This document shows positions 1 to 8,825 of a DNA stretch of 64,000 nucleotides, piece by piece. The notes below the pieces were generated by a model. That model was not told the origin of the DNA. It saw only the letters and a program-made list of their open reading frames with translations, and did no database searches. Source of the DNA: Leptobacterium_A meishanense (lineage in GTDB: Bacteria; Bacteroidota; Bacteroidia; Flavobacteriales; Flavobacteriaceae); assembly GCF_037645805.1 (NCBI RefSeq), contig NZ_JBBEXE010000002.1:62001-126000 (forward strand). Direction: 5' to 3'. Within the stretch, counting starts at the first letter, position 1. The number at the start of each line of letters is the position of its first letter. The translations under genes were made by a program, and so were the position numbers.

Positions 1-165
1 TGCCCATATATATTATATGATGTAAGTATAAATATTAAGGTAAACAAGCAGAAAAAAAATGCTCTCAAAACAGTTTTATTTTTTGTAAAATAACATAAAA
101 TATAATGAGGAGTTGTTTCATGGGGACAAAAAAAGTGATATTAGCTGAAAATAAATATGTGAACG

Positions 166-196
166 TTTGAAAAATTGGAAAATATTTCTACCTTTG
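166..196 (+). promoter_or_regulatory. promoter of the ribosomal protein operon
   Basis: TTTG at 166-169 and TACCTTTG at 189-196 are 19 nt apart and match the Bacteroidota housekeeping promoter (-33 TTTG, -7 TAnnTTTG). Transcription would start near 202, about 50 nt before rpsL. The rest of 1-251 is very AT-rich and I see no gene in it. Confidence 0.75.
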
Positions 197-199
197 CGA

Positions 200-215
200 C
201 CCTCTAAAAAGAGGG
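200..215 (+). other. short hairpin in the 5' leader of rpsL
   Basis: CCCTCT (200-205) and AGAGGG (210-215) form a perfect 6-bp stem with an AAAA loop at the predicted 5' end of the transcript. It may protect the 5' end of the mRNA or act in control; the function is inferred only from position. Confidence 0.4.
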
Positions 216-251
216 ATTTATATAAAAATCATAATTATTGTAACGTAAATT

Positions 252-626
252 ATGCCAACAATTTCACAATTAGTACGAAAAGGAAGGGTCAAAATTACTA
301 AGAAGAGTAAATCGGCTGCTTTGGATTCGTGCCCTCAACGAAGAGGGGTGTGTACGCGAGTTTACACAACAACGCCTAAAAAACCAAACTCTGCAATGCG
401 TAAAGTAGCAAGGGTTAGGCTTACCAATGGCAATGAAGTAAACGCATACATCCCCGGAGAAGGTCACAACCTCCAAGAGCACTCGATAGTATTAGTAAGA
501 GGCGGAAGGGTTAAAGATTTGCCGGGGGTTAGATATCATATCGTTCGTGGAGCTTTGGATACTGCTGGTGTTCAAGGTAGGACGCAAAGAAGATCTAAAT
601 ACGGAACCAAGCGCCCTAAAAAGTAA
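252..626 (+). CDS. rpsL: 30S ribosomal protein S12
   Basis: uS12, the decoding-centre protein of the small subunit, 124 aa (family usually 123-139). The invariant TTTPKKPNSA segment (around residues 39-48) and the RVKDLPGVRYH segment (around 86-96), the two loops where streptomycin resistance mutations fall, are both intact with the wild-type lysines. It is the first gene of the operon and lies about 50 nt behind the predicted transcription start; rpsG follows after 21 nt. Confidence 0.98.
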   Translation: MPTISQLVRKGRVKITKKSKSAALDSCPQRRGVCTRVYTTTPKKPNSAMRKVARVRLTNGNEVNAYIPGEGHNLQEHSIVLVRGGRVKDLPGVRYHIVRGALDTAGVQGRTQRRSKYGTKRPKK

Positions 627-647
627 CTAACTTTTTAAAGAACAGTA

Positions 648-1124
648 ATGAGAAAAAGACAAGCAAAGAAAAGACCATTATTACCAGATCCCCGATTTAA
701 TGATCAATTGGTAACCCGCTTTGTGAATAACCTTATGTGGGATGGTAAAAAGTCTATAGCATATAAAGTATTCTACGATGCTATTGATATTGTAGACCAA
801 AAGAAACAAGACGACGAAAAAACAGCATTGGAACTTTGGAAAGATGCACTATCTAATGTGATGCCACATGTGGAAGTAAGAAGCCGTCGGGTAGGAGGGG
901 CAACTTTTCAAATACCTATGCAGATACGTCCGGACAGAAAGGTATCAATGGCGATGAAATGGCTTATTAGTTTCGCGCGTAAGCGAAATGAAAAGGCCAT
1001 GGCCCAGAAATTAGCAGCTGAAATTTTAGCAGCTGCAAAAGAAGAAGGTGCCGCAGTGAAGAAAAGAGTAGACACGCATAAAATGGCAGAAGCTAATAAA
1101 GCATTTTCACATTTTAGATTCTAA
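648..1124 (+). CDS. rpsG: 30S ribosomal protein S7
   Basis: uS7, primary assembly protein of the 30S head that binds the 3' domain of 16S rRNA and lines the E site. 158 aa, normal length, starting MRKRQAKKR with the basic N-terminal arm and containing the VEVRSRRVGGATFQIP rRNA-binding segment. It sits between rpsL and fusA as in the classical str operon, 15 nt before fusA. Confidence 0.98.
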   Translation: MRKRQAKKRPLLPDPRFNDQLVTRFVNNLMWDGKKSIAYKVFYDAIDIVDQKKQDDEKTALELWKDALSNVMPHVEVRSRRVGGATFQIPMQIRPDRKVSMAMKWLISFARKRNEKAMAQKLAAEILAAAKEEGAAVKKRVDTHKMAEANKAFSHFRF

Positions 1125-1139
1125 TCACTATAAAAAGAA

Positions 1140-3266
1140 ATGGGAAGAGATTTAAAATATACAAGAAATATAGGTATTGCAGCTCACATTGATGCAGGTA
1201 AAACTACTACTACAGAGCGGATACTTTTTTATACAGGGGTTAGCCATAAGATAGGAGAGGTACATGACGGTGCGGCTACAATGGACTGGATGGAGCAAGA
1301 ACAAGAGCGTGGGATCACTATTACTTCTGCAGCAACTACATGTACATGGAACTTTCCGACAGAGAATGGAAAACCAACTTCAGGCACAGAAGGATATCAT
1401 TTTAATATCATTGATACACCCGGTCACGTTGATTTTACAGTAGAGGTAAACCGATCTTTAAGGGTTCTTGATGGATTGGTTTTCTTATTTAGTGCTGTTG
1501 ACGGAGTAGAACCTCAGTCAGAAACTAACTGGAGACTGGCAGATAATTACAAGGTACCACGTATGGGCTTTGTAAATAAAATGGACCGGCAAGGCTCCAA
1601 CTTCTTGAATGTTTGCAAGCAAGTTAGGGAGATGTTAGGGTCTAATGCAGTACCTATTGTGTTGCCTATTGGAGATGAAGCTGATTTTAAGGGAATAGTA
1701 GATCTAGTTAAGAACAGGGCTATTGTATGGCACGAAGATAATTTTGGGTCTACATTTGATGTAATTGATATTCCTGCAGAGATGCAAGATGAAGTAAATG
1801 AGCATAGAGTAGCACTCATTGAGGCAGTTGCTGAATACGATGAAGCATTAATGGAGAAGTTTTTTGAAGATGAAAACTCCATTACGGAAGATGAAATCCA
1901 CACGGCGTTAAGAGCTGCAGTTATGGATATGAGTATCATACCAATGATTTGTGGTTCTTCCTTTAAGAATAAAGGAGTGCAATTTTTGTTAGATGCTGTA
2001 TGCAGGTATTTGCCATCTCCGATAGATAAGGATGCTATTATTGGAACAGATCCTGATACAGGTGATGAAATTTCCAGAAAGCCATCGGTAAATGATCCTT
2101 TTTCAGCGTTGGCATTTAAGATTGCGACGGATCCATTCGTAGGGAGATTGGCATTTTTCCGTGCATATTCTGGAAGGTTAGATGCCGGATCCTATGTTTT
2201 AAATACTCGCTCAGGTAAAAAAGAACGTATTTCACGTATATATCAAATGCATTCCAATAAGCAGAATGCAATCGAATATATTGAAGCAGGAGATATTGGT
2301 GCAGCAGTAGGGTTTAAAGAAATTAAGACCGGAGATACTTTATGTGATGAGAAACATCCTATTGTGTTAGAAAGTATGATATTTCCGGATCCTGTAATTG
2401 GTATCGCTGTTGAGCCAAAAACAAAGGCAGACGTTGATAAATTGGGAATGTCTCTAGCTAAACTAGCAGAGGAAGACCCAACTTTTCAAGTGAAAACAGA
2501 TGAAGCTTCAGGACAAACGATTATCTCAGGAATGGGCGAACTTCACTTAGATATTATTGTAGATCGTTTGAGACGTGAGTTTAAAGTGGACGTTAACCAA
2601 GGTCAGCCACAGGTAGAATATAAAGAAGCCATAACAGGAAGAGCTGATCATAGAGAAGTTTATAAAAAACAAACAGGTGGGCGTGGTAAATTTGCAGATA
2701 TCGTATTTACTATGGAACCTGCTGAGGAAGGAAAATCAGGTCTTGAATTTGTAAACGGGATAAAAGGAGGTAATATTCCAAAGGAATATATCCCGTCTGT
2801 AGAGAAAGGGTTTAGAGAAGCTATGAAAAATGGACCTCTAGCCGGATTCGAGATGGATTCCATGAAAATTACCCTTAAGGATGGTTCGTTCCACCCTGTT
2901 GACTCCGATTCACTTTCATTTGAATTGGCAGCTAAACTGGGATATAAAGAAGCGGCTAAATCGGCACGTGCTGTATTAATGGAGCCTATCATGAAATTAG
3001 AAGTGCTTACTCCTGAAGAAAACATGGGAGATATTGTAGGAGACCTTAACCGTCGCCGTGGACAGGTAAACAACATGGATGATAGGGCAGGTTCTAAAGT
3101 AATCAAAGCTGAAGTGCCACTTTCAGAAATGTTTGGATATGTAACATCATTAAGAACATTATCTTCTGGTAGGGCAACTTCAACAATGGAGTTTTCCCAT
3201 TATGCAGAAACACCTGCAAACATTGCAGAAGAAGTGATAAAAGCAGCAAAAGGAGTAACCGCTTAA
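1140..3266 (+). CDS. fusA: translation elongation factor G
   Basis: GTPase that drives ribosomal translocation and, with RRF, ribosome recycling. 708 aa, full length. G1 AHIDAGKTTT (residues 15-24), the switch region with RGITITSAA, G3 DTPGHVDF and G4 NKMD are all present, followed by domains II-V (domain IV contains the conserved GGRGKFADI segment). The usual downstream partner of the str operon, tuf, is missing: rpsJ follows after 11 nt, the arrangement usual for Bacteroidota. One canonical copy; nothing suggests the fusidate-resistance paralogue. Confidence 0.98.
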   Translation: MGRDLKYTRNIGIAAHIDAGKTTTTERILFYTGVSHKIGEVHDGAATMDWMEQEQERGITITSAATTCTWNFPTENGKPTSGTEGYHFNIIDTPGHVDFTVEVNRSLRVLDGLVFLFSAVDGVEPQSETNWRLADNYKVPRMGFVNKMDRQGSNFLNVCKQVREMLGSNAVPIVLPIGDEADFKGIVDLVKNRAIVWHEDNFGSTFDVIDIPAEMQDEVNEHRVALIEAVAEYDEALMEKFFEDENSITEDEIHTALRAAVMDMSIIPMICGSSFKNKGVQFLLDAVCRYLPSPIDKDAIIGTDPDTGDEISRKPSVNDPFSALAFKIATDPFVGRLAFFRAYSGRLDAGSYVLNTRSGKKERISRIYQMHSNKQNAIEYIEAGDIGAAVGFKEIKTGDTLCDEKHPIVLESMIFPDPVIGIAVEPKTKADVDKLGMSLAKLAEEDPTFQVKTDEASGQTIISGMGELHLDIIVDRLRREFKVDVNQGQPQVEYKEAITGRADHREVYKKQTGGRGKFADIVFTMEPAEEGKSGLEFVNGIKGGNIPKEYIPSVEKGFREAMKNGPLAGFEMDSMKITLKDGSFHPVDSDSLSFELAAKLGYKEAAKSARAVLMEPIMKLEVLTPEENMGDIVGDLNRRRGQVNNMDDRAGSKVIKAEVPLSEMFGYVTSLRTLSSGRATSTMEFSHYAETPANIAEEVIKAAKGVTA

Positions 3267-3277
3267 AGTTTTAGGAG

Positions 3278-3583
3278 ATGAGTCAAAAAATTAGAATAAA
3301 ATTAAAATCATACGATCATAATTTAGTTGATAAGTCAGCTGAAAAAATCGTAAAAACGGTAAAAAGTACAGGAGCTGTAGTAACAGGCCCTATCCCATTA
3401 CCAACACACAAGAAACTATTTACTGTTTTACGTTCTCCGCACGTAAACAAAAAGTCAAGAGAACAATTTCAGTTGAGTTCATATAAAAGATTATTAGATA
3501 TCTATAGTTCATCATCAAAAACAATCGATGCATTAATGAAGCTCGAATTGCCAAGTGGTGTAGAAGTAGAAATCAAAGTGTGA
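3278..3583 (+). CDS. rpsJ: 30S ribosomal protein S10
   Basis: uS10, 101 aa, a 30S head protein that also pairs with NusB in antitermination complexes in other bacteria. The GPIPLPT and RSPHVNKKSREQF segments are diagnostic. Here it closes the str part rather than opening the S10 part: a 133-nt gap with two hairpins separates it from rplC, so the break in the operon lies after, not before, rpsJ. Confidence 0.97.
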   Translation: MSQKIRIKLKSYDHNLVDKSAEKIVKTVKSTGAVVTGPIPLPTHKKLFTVLRSPHVNKKSREQFQLSSYKRLLDIYSSSSKTIDALMKLELPSGVEVEIKV

Positions 3584-3590
3584 TACACCT

Positions 3591-3695
3591 GGAAGGGATG
3601 CCCTTCCATATAAAAACATGTCCGGAGCATTTTGCAAAGGAAAAACGGGAAAAAATACATTCAGGGTTGAAGGTGTTTTTAACCCTGAATTTTTT
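3591..3695 (+). promoter_or_regulatory. two hairpins between rpsJ and rplC, possible attenuator
   Basis: First hairpin: GGAAGGG (3591-3597) and CCCTTCC (3601-3607) with a 3-nt loop. Second: ATTCAGGGTT (3659-3668) pairs perfectly with AACCCTGAAT (3681-3690) and is followed by five T residues, the layout of an intrinsic terminator. As the genes downstream are essential, partial termination or r-protein-controlled attenuation (L4 does this in enterics, in front of rpsJ) is more likely than complete termination; this is inference. Confidence 0.5.
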
Positions 3696-3716
3696 AAATT
3701 AAAATAAATAATAATT

Positions 3717-4334
3717 ATGTCTGGGTTAATAGGAAAGAAAGTAGGTATGACCAGCATTTTTGATGAGAATGGAAAAAATATTCCATGTACTGTCATAGAA
3801 GCTGGACCATGCGTAGTTACCCAAGTCAGAACCAAAGAGGTAGACGGGTACGAAGCCCTTCAGCTTGGTTTCGATGACAAGGCAGAAAAACGTGCAAATA
3901 AAGCCGAACAAGGGCATTATAAAAAAGCAGGTGTTTCTCCAAAGAAAAAAGTTGTTGAATTTCAAGATTTTGAAGGAGAATTTAAATTAGGGGATACCAT
4001 TACGGTAGAACATTTTGTAGAAGGAGAATTTGTTGATGTTTCAGGAACATCAAAAGGAAAAGGATTCCAAGGAGTTGTTAAAAGACATGGCTTTGGAGGG
4101 GTAGGACAAGCTACTCACGGACAGCACAACCGTCTTAGAGCTCCAGGATCCATAGGTGCATCGTCATACCCGTCAAGAGTATTCAAAGGAATGCGAATGG
4201 CAGGAAGAATGGGCGCAGAAAAAGTAACAGTTCAAAACTTAAAAGTGTTGAAAGTGGTAGCAGACAAGAATCTTTTAGTTATAAAAGGATGTGTGCCCGG
4301 CCATAAAAACGCTTACGTAATCGTTCAGAAGTAA
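3717..4334 (+). CDS. rplC: 50S ribosomal protein L3
   Basis: uL3, early assembly protein that reaches the peptidyl transferase centre. 205 aa. It begins MSGLIGKKVGMTSIFDE and has the conserved GKGFQGVVKRHGFGG loop and the HGQHNRLRAPGSIG segment that contacts 23S rRNA. First gene after the hairpin-bearing spacer; its TAA overlaps the ATG of rplD by one base (TAATG), indicating coupled translation. Confidence 0.97.
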   Translation: MSGLIGKKVGMTSIFDENGKNIPCTVIEAGPCVVTQVRTKEVDGYEALQLGFDDKAEKRANKAEQGHYKKAGVSPKKKVVEFQDFEGEFKLGDTITVEHFVEGEFVDVSGTSKGKGFQGVVKRHGFGGVGQATHGQHNRLRAPGSIGASSYPSRVFKGMRMAGRMGAEKVTVQNLKVLKVVADKNLLVIKGCVPGHKNAYVIVQK

Positions 4335-4960
4335 TGAAAGTAGCAGTAATAGACATAAACGGAAAAGAGACGGGAAGAAAAGTAACGCTTTCCGATGACA
4401 TCTTTGCTATAGATCCTAATGAACATGCTGTTTATTTAGATGTAAAGCGATATTTGGCCAATCAGCGACAAGGAACGCATAAGGCTAAGGAAAGAGCAGA
4501 AATAACAGGTAGCACAAGAAAGATAAAGAAACAAAAAGGGACTGGTACTGCCAGAGCAGGGAGTATTAAAAATCCATTATTCAAAGGAGGAGGTAGGGTT
4601 TTTGGTCCAAGACCAAAAGATTATACCCAAAAACTCAATAAGAATGTAAAACGGTTAGCACGTAAGTCGGCTTTAAGTATGAAGGCTAAAGAAAAGTCTA
4701 TTATGGTAATGGAAGACTTTTCTTTTGAAGCACCAAAGACAAAAGATTTTACAAATGTTTTAAAGACTTTAGGGTTAGAAAACAAAAAATCTTTATTTGT
4801 ATTGGGTGATTCAAATAATAATGTATATTTGTCGTCGCGTAATTTGAAAACATCTGAAGTTATAACTAACTCAGAATTAAGCACTTACAAAATATTAAAT
4901 GCTAACAATATAGTCCTTTTGGAAGGATCTATAGAAGGGATTGAATCGAACTTAAAGTAA
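4334..4960 (+). CDS. rplD: 50S ribosomal protein L4
   Basis: uL4, 208 aa, part of the peptide exit tunnel. The long tunnel loop is recognisable from KIKKQKGTGTARAG to GGRVFGPRPKDY (around residues 62-97). L4 is the autoregulator of the S10 operon in Escherichia coli; whether it acts on the hairpins before rplC here cannot be judged from sequence. The C-terminal half is lysine-rich and AT-biased but in frame and complete. Confidence 0.96.
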   Translation: MKVAVIDINGKETGRKVTLSDDIFAIDPNEHAVYLDVKRYLANQRQGTHKAKERAEITGSTRKIKKQKGTGTARAGSIKNPLFKGGGRVFGPRPKDYTQKLNKNVKRLARKSALSMKAKEKSIMVMEDFSFEAPKTKDFTNVLKTLGLENKKSLFVLGDSNNNVYLSSRNLKTSEVITNSELSTYKILNANNIVLLEGSIEGIESNLK

Positions 4961-4970
4961 ATAAGAAATC

Positions 4971-5261
4971 ATGAGTGTGTTAATAAAACCTATTATTACG
5001 GAAAAAATGACCTCAGATGGTGAGTTGAACAACCGCTATGGTTTCATTGTTAACTCTAATGCAAACAAAATAGAAATTAAGACTGCAGTAGAGAGTTCGT
5101 ACGGTGTTTCAGTAGAGAAAGTTCGTACAATGAATTATGCTCCAAAAAGGAGAGTTCGATATACAAGAACCGGAATACAAAATGGAAAAATCAGTGGATA
5201 CAAAAAAGCTATTATACAAGTAACAGAAGGAGATTCCATTGATTTCTATAGTAATATATAA
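4971..5261 (+). CDS. rplW: 50S ribosomal protein L23
   Basis: uL23, 96 aa, at the tunnel exit where it docks trigger factor and SRP. The sequence opens with the typical IKPIITEKMT and ends in the beta-strand YKKAIIQVTEGDSIDFY. Located between rplD (10 nt gap) and rplB (12 nt gap), in the universal gene order. Confidence 0.96.
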   Translation: MSVLIKPIITEKMTSDGELNNRYGFIVNSNANKIEIKTAVESSYGVSVEKVRTMNYAPKRRVRYTRTGIQNGKISGYKKAIIQVTEGDSIDFYSNI

Positions 5262-5273
5262 GAAAAGACTAAA

Positions 5274-6098
5274 ATGTCAGTTAGAAAATTAAAACCAATA
5301 ACCCCTGGACAGCGATTTAGAGTAGTAAACGGATTTGACGCGATTACTACTGATAAGCCGGAAAAAAGCTTGCTTGCTCCGTTAAAAAAGACAGGAGGTA
5401 GAAACAGTCAAGGAAAGATGACTACCCGATATAGAGGGGGAGGTCATAAAAGAAAATACCGTATTATTGATTTCAAAAGAAACAAGACAGGTATAGAAGC
5501 AACTGTAGAATCTATACAATATGACCCAAACCGTACGGCATTTATTGCATTAATAAAATATACTGACGGGGAGAAGAATTATATCATAGCTCAAAATGGT
5601 ATGCAGGTTGGTCAAATAGTTGTTTCCGGAACAGGGTCACCCCCGGAAATAGGTAATGCTTTACCTTTGAGTGATATTCCTTTAGGAACTATTATTTCAT
5701 GCATCGAATTACATCCCGGGCAAGGTGCCGTTATGGCACGAAGTGCGGGTGCTTTTGCACAATTAATGGCGAAAGAAGGTAAATATGCTACAATAAAACT
5801 TCCATCGGGGGAAACACGAATGATACTCATTAATTGTATGGCAACTATAGGAGCTGTCTCAAATTCGGATCATCAATTGATAGTATCAGGTAAAGCTGGT
5901 AGAACAAGATGGTTAGGTAGAAGACCGAGAACAAGACCGGTAGCAATGAACCCTGTAGACCACCCGATGGGCGGTGGTGAAGGAAGAGCTTCAGGAGGGC
6001 ATCCACGATCCAGAAATGGAATTCCGGCTAAAGGTTACAGAACCCGTTCTAAAACCAAATCTAGCAACAAATATATCATAGAACGTAGAAAGAAATAA
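5274..6098 (+). CDS. rplB: 50S ribosomal protein L2
   Basis: uL2, 274 aa, needed for subunit joining and peptidyl transfer. Features seen: GGRNSQGKMTTRYRGGGHKR at the N-terminus, the SH3-like core, and the essential C-terminal segment MNPVDHPMGGGEGRASGGHP with the histidine that corresponds to His229 of the E. coli protein. Normal length and no anomalies. Confidence 0.98.
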   Translation: MSVRKLKPITPGQRFRVVNGFDAITTDKPEKSLLAPLKKTGGRNSQGKMTTRYRGGGHKRKYRIIDFKRNKTGIEATVESIQYDPNRTAFIALIKYTDGEKNYIIAQNGMQVGQIVVSGTGSPPEIGNALPLSDIPLGTIISCIELHPGQGAVMARSAGAFAQLMAKEGKYATIKLPSGETRMILINCMATIGAVSNSDHQLIVSGKAGRTRWLGRRPRTRPVAMNPVDHPMGGGEGRASGGHPRSRNGIPAKGYRTRSKTKSSNKYIIERRKK

Positions 6099-6109
6099 AA
6101 GGATAAAAC

Positions 6110-6388
6110 ATGGCACGTTCACTAAAAAAAGGACCTTACGTTCATTATAGTTTAGAAAAGAAGATTCAACAGAATGTAGAATCTGGTAAAAAATCAGTTA
6201 TAAAGACTTGGTCTAGGGCTTCAATGATCACACCGGATTTTGTAGGTCAAACCATAGCGGTTCATAATGGCCGTCAGTTTGTTCCTGTTTATATAACAGA
6301 AAACATGGTAGGTCACAAATTAGGAGAATTTTCACCAACAAGGTCATTCAGAGGCCATGCAGGTGCAAAAAATAAAGGAAAAAAATAA
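6110..6388 (+). CDS. rpsS: 30S ribosomal protein S19
   Basis: uS19, 92 aa, forms a complex with S13 in the 30S head and the inter-subunit bridge. The start MARSLKKGPYV and the C-terminal GHKLGEFSPTRSFRGH segment are diagnostic. It is followed by rplV after 9 nt. Confidence 0.97.
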   Translation: MARSLKKGPYVHYSLEKKIQQNVESGKKSVIKTWSRASMITPDFVGQTIAVHNGRQFVPVYITENMVGHKLGEFSPTRSFRGHAGAKNKGKK

Positions 6389-6397
6389 TAGTAAGTC

Positions 6398-6805
6398 ATG
6401 GGAGTTCGTAAAAGAGAAAGAGCAGAACAGATAAAAGAAGCTAAAAAAAGCTTATCATTTGCAAAATTGAACAACTGCCCTACATCACCAAGAAAGATGC
6501 GTATAGTAGCAAACTTAATTAGAGGTGAAAAAGTAGAAAAGGCACTTGCTATTTTAAAATTTAATGAGAAAGAAGCTTCACGCCGTTTAGAAAAACTATT
6601 GCTTTCTGCAATAGCTAACTGGCAAGCTAAAAATGAGGATGCTGCAATAGAAGAAGCAGATTTATTCATCAAAGAAATAAAGGTAGACGGAGGGAGTATG
6701 TTGAAAAGACTTCGTCCGGCACCTCAAGGAAGAGCACACAGAATCAGAAAACGTTCCAACCATGTGACATTAGTGTTGGGATCAAGCAATAATACACAAA
6801 GCTAA
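6398..6805 (+). CDS. rplV: 50S ribosomal protein L22
   Basis: uL22, 135 aa, slightly longer than the usual ~110 aa because of an N-terminal extension (MGVRKRERAEQIKEAKKS) typical of Bacteroidota. The core has NCPTSPRKMRIVANLIRG and the tunnel-lining beta-hairpin GGSMLKRLRPAPQGRAHRI, where macrolide-resistance changes occur in other species; the hairpin is intact. Confidence 0.96.
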   Translation: MGVRKRERAEQIKEAKKSLSFAKLNNCPTSPRKMRIVANLIRGEKVEKALAILKFNEKEASRRLEKLLLSAIANWQAKNEDAAIEEADLFIKEIKVDGGSMLKRLRPAPQGRAHRIRKRSNHVTLVLGSSNNTQS

Positions 6806-6812
6806 AGATAGT

Positions 6813-7532
6813 ATGGGACAAAAAACAAATCCAATCGGAAATCGCCTTGGTATTATCAGAGGATGGGAATCTAACTGGTATGGAGGGAATGATTATGGCG
6901 ATAAACTTGCCGAAGACGATAAGGTAAGAAAATATGTTCGTGCACGTCTATCCAAAGCAAGCGTTTCAAGGGTAATAATTGAACGCACTTTAAAACTTGT
7001 AACCGTTACTATCACCACGGCACGCCCCGGAATTATTATTGGTAAAGGCGGTCAGGAAGTAGACAAGTTAAAAGAAGAGCTTAAAAAGATTACAAATAAA
7101 GAAGTTCAGATCAACATCTTTGAAATTAAAAGACCCGAATTAGATGCAAATTTGGTTGCAGCGAGCGTAGCACGTCAAATAGAAAGTAGGATTTCATACA
7201 GACGCGCTATTAAAATGGCAATTGCAGCGGCGATGCGGATGAATGCAGAAGGTATTAAAATACAAATTTCAGGACGTTTAAATGGCGCTGAGATGGCAAG
7301 GTCTGAATCATACAAAGACGGAAGAATTCCGCTATCCACTTTTAGAGCTGATATTGACTATGCTATATTAGAAGCCCATACCACATATGGTAGATTAGGG
7401 ATAAAAGTATGGATAATGAAAGGAGAAGTATATGGGAAAAGGGAATTATCTCCATTAGTCGGAATGTCTAAAAAACAAGGAAAAGGTGCTTCCGGATCCA
7501 ATGGAGCCAAAAAAGCTCGTAGAAGAAAGTAA
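6813..7532 (+). CDS. rpsC: 30S ribosomal protein S3
   Basis: uS3, 239 aa, at the mRNA entry channel, with helicase-like activity together with S4 and S5. The KH domain GxxG motif reads IIIGKGGQEVDKL (around residues 71-83), followed by the C-terminal S3 domain with GRLNGAEMARSE. A basic, glycine-rich tail ends the protein. The GQKTNPIG start is canonical. Confidence 0.97.
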   Translation: MGQKTNPIGNRLGIIRGWESNWYGGNDYGDKLAEDDKVRKYVRARLSKASVSRVIIERTLKLVTVTITTARPGIIIGKGGQEVDKLKEELKKITNKEVQINIFEIKRPELDANLVAASVARQIESRISYRRAIKMAIAAAMRMNAEGIKIQISGRLNGAEMARSESYKDGRIPLSTFRADIDYAILEAHTTYGRLGIKVWIMKGEVYGKRELSPLVGMSKKQGKGASGSNGAKKARRRK

Positions 7533-7552
7533 TTTTTTAAAGAAAAAGAAAC

Positions 7553-7972
7553 ATGTTACAGCCAAAAAGGACGAAGTATCGTAAAATGCAGAAAGGCCGT
7601 ATGAAAGGGAACTCACAACGAGGTCACCAACTTTCAAATGGTATGTTTGGCATTAAATCTATGGATTCCTCATTCATCACTGCCCGCCAAATAGAAGCGG
7701 CACGTATTGCTGCTACGCGTTATATGAAAAGACAGGGGCAATTATGGATAAAAATATTTCCGGATAAGCCTATTACTAAGAAACCTTTAGAGGTTCGTAT
7801 GGGTAAAGGAAAAGGAGCCCCGGAATATTGGGCTGCTGTGGTGAAACCAGGTAGAGTTATGTTTGAAGTAGGAGGGGTTCCACTAGATATAGCCAAGGAA
7901 GCGTTGCGTTTAGCAGCTCAAAAACTTCCTGTAAAAACAAAGTTTGTTGTAGCAAGGGATTTTGAAGCATAA
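7553..7972 (+). CDS. rplP: 50S ribosomal protein L16
   Basis: uL16, 139 aa, positions the A-site tRNA elbow. Start MLQPKRTKYRKMQKGRMKG and the MGKGKGAPEYWAAVVKPGR segment are family signatures. In many bacteria a conserved arginine in this latter stretch is hydroxylated by RoxA; no such enzyme is seen here. rpmC follows 5 nt later. Confidence 0.97.
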   Translation: MLQPKRTKYRKMQKGRMKGNSQRGHQLSNGMFGIKSMDSSFITARQIEAARIAATRYMKRQGQLWIKIFPDKPITKKPLEVRMGKGKGAPEYWAAVVKPGRVMFEVGGVPLDIAKEALRLAAQKLPVKTKFVVARDFEA

Positions 7973-7977
7973 TTATT

Positions 7978-8169
7978 ATGAGACAATCAGAAGTAAAAGA
8001 ATTATCCAGTACCGAGTTACAAGAAAAACTTGGAGAACTTAAAAAAAGTTATGCAGATTTGAAAATGGCACATACTGTCACCCCATTAGAAAATCCGCTT
8101 CAACTTAGAACAGTACGAAGAACAATAGCTAGAGTAGCAACTGAGCTGTCAAAAAGAGAATTACAATAA
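7978..8169 (+). CDS. rpmC: 50S ribosomal protein L29
   Basis: uL29, 63 aa, a two-helix protein beside L23 at the tunnel exit. The end of the protein has the usual pattern NPLQLRTVRRTIARVATELSKR in shortened form (residues 39-60). Identified by composition, length and its fixed place between rplP and rpsQ. Confidence 0.94.
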   Translation: MRQSEVKELSSTELQEKLGELKKSYADLKMAHTVTPLENPLQLRTVRRTIARVATELSKRELQ

Positions 8170-8185
8170 TTCGATTCTGCTAAAG

Positions 8186-8443
8186 ATGGAAAAAAGAAAT
8201 TTAAGAAAAGAAAGAATAGGAGTTGTTACCAGTAACAAAATGCAGAAATCAATTGTGGTTTCTGAAGTAAAAAGGGTAAAACATCCTATGTATGGTAAAT
8301 TCGTGTTAAAAACAAAAAAATATGTTGCACACGACGAAGAAAACGACTGCAATATTGGAGATACTGTAAAGATCATGGAAACTAGACCTTTAAGTAAATC
8401 TAAACGTTGGAGATTAGTTGAAATCATTGAAAGAGCTAAATAA
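8186..8443 (+). CDS. rpsQ: 30S ribosomal protein S17
   Basis: uS17, 85 aa, an OB-fold primary binder of 16S rRNA. Recognised by KERIGVVTSNKMQKSIVV-like N-terminus (residues 7-24) and the central HPMYGKFVLKTKKYVAHDE segment, ending with RPLSKSKRWRLVEIIE. It lies only 2 nt before rplN. Confidence 0.96.
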   Translation: MEKRNLRKERIGVVTSNKMQKSIVVSEVKRVKHPMYGKFVLKTKKYVAHDEENDCNIGDTVKIMETRPLSKSKRWRLVEIIERAK

Positions 8444-8445
8444 TT

Positions 8446-8814
8446 ATGGTACAACAAGAGAGTCGATTAAAAGTAGCTGATAACACGGGAGCAAAAGAAG
8501 TTTTGACCATTCGTGTTTTAGGGGGAACAAAAAGAAGATATGCTTCCGTAGGTGATAAAATAGTTGTTACTGTAAAAGAAGCTACTCCTAATGGTAATGT
8601 TAAAAAAGGGACAGTCTCTACCGCAGTAGTTGTTCGTACCAAAAAAGAAGTAAGAAGACCAGACGGTTCGTATATACGTTTTGATGACAATGCATGTGTA
8701 TTATTGAACCCTACAGGAGAAATGAGAGGAACCCGTGTATTTGGGCCAGTAGCCAGAGAGTTACGAGACAAACAGTTTATGAAAATTGTTTCATTAGCAC
8801 CGGAAGTGCTTTAA
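8446..8814 (+). CDS. rplN: 50S ribosomal protein L14
   Basis: uL14, 122 aa, the usual length; it contacts 16S rRNA in an inter-subunit bridge and is the docking site of RsfS. Conserved start MVQQESRLKVADNTGAKE, GDKIVVTVKEA, and the end GPVARELRDKQFMKIVSLAPEVL with its invariant glutamate and leucine. Confidence 0.98.
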   Translation: MVQQESRLKVADNTGAKEVLTIRVLGGTKRRYASVGDKIVVTVKEATPNGNVKKGTVSTAVVVRTKKEVRRPDGSYIRFDDNACVLLNPTGEMRGTRVFGPVARELRDKQFMKIVSLAPEVL

Positions 8815-8825
8815 AACATTAAAAA

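Noticed and set aside
120..173. 16-codon frame with an AGGAG-like sequence before rpsL
   Set aside because: It lies upstream of and partly overlaps the predicted operon promoter; too short for any support.
1547..3106. Long minus-strand frames within fusA and other ribosomal genes
   Set aside because: They are antisense shadows of strongly conserved genes and have no homologous features.
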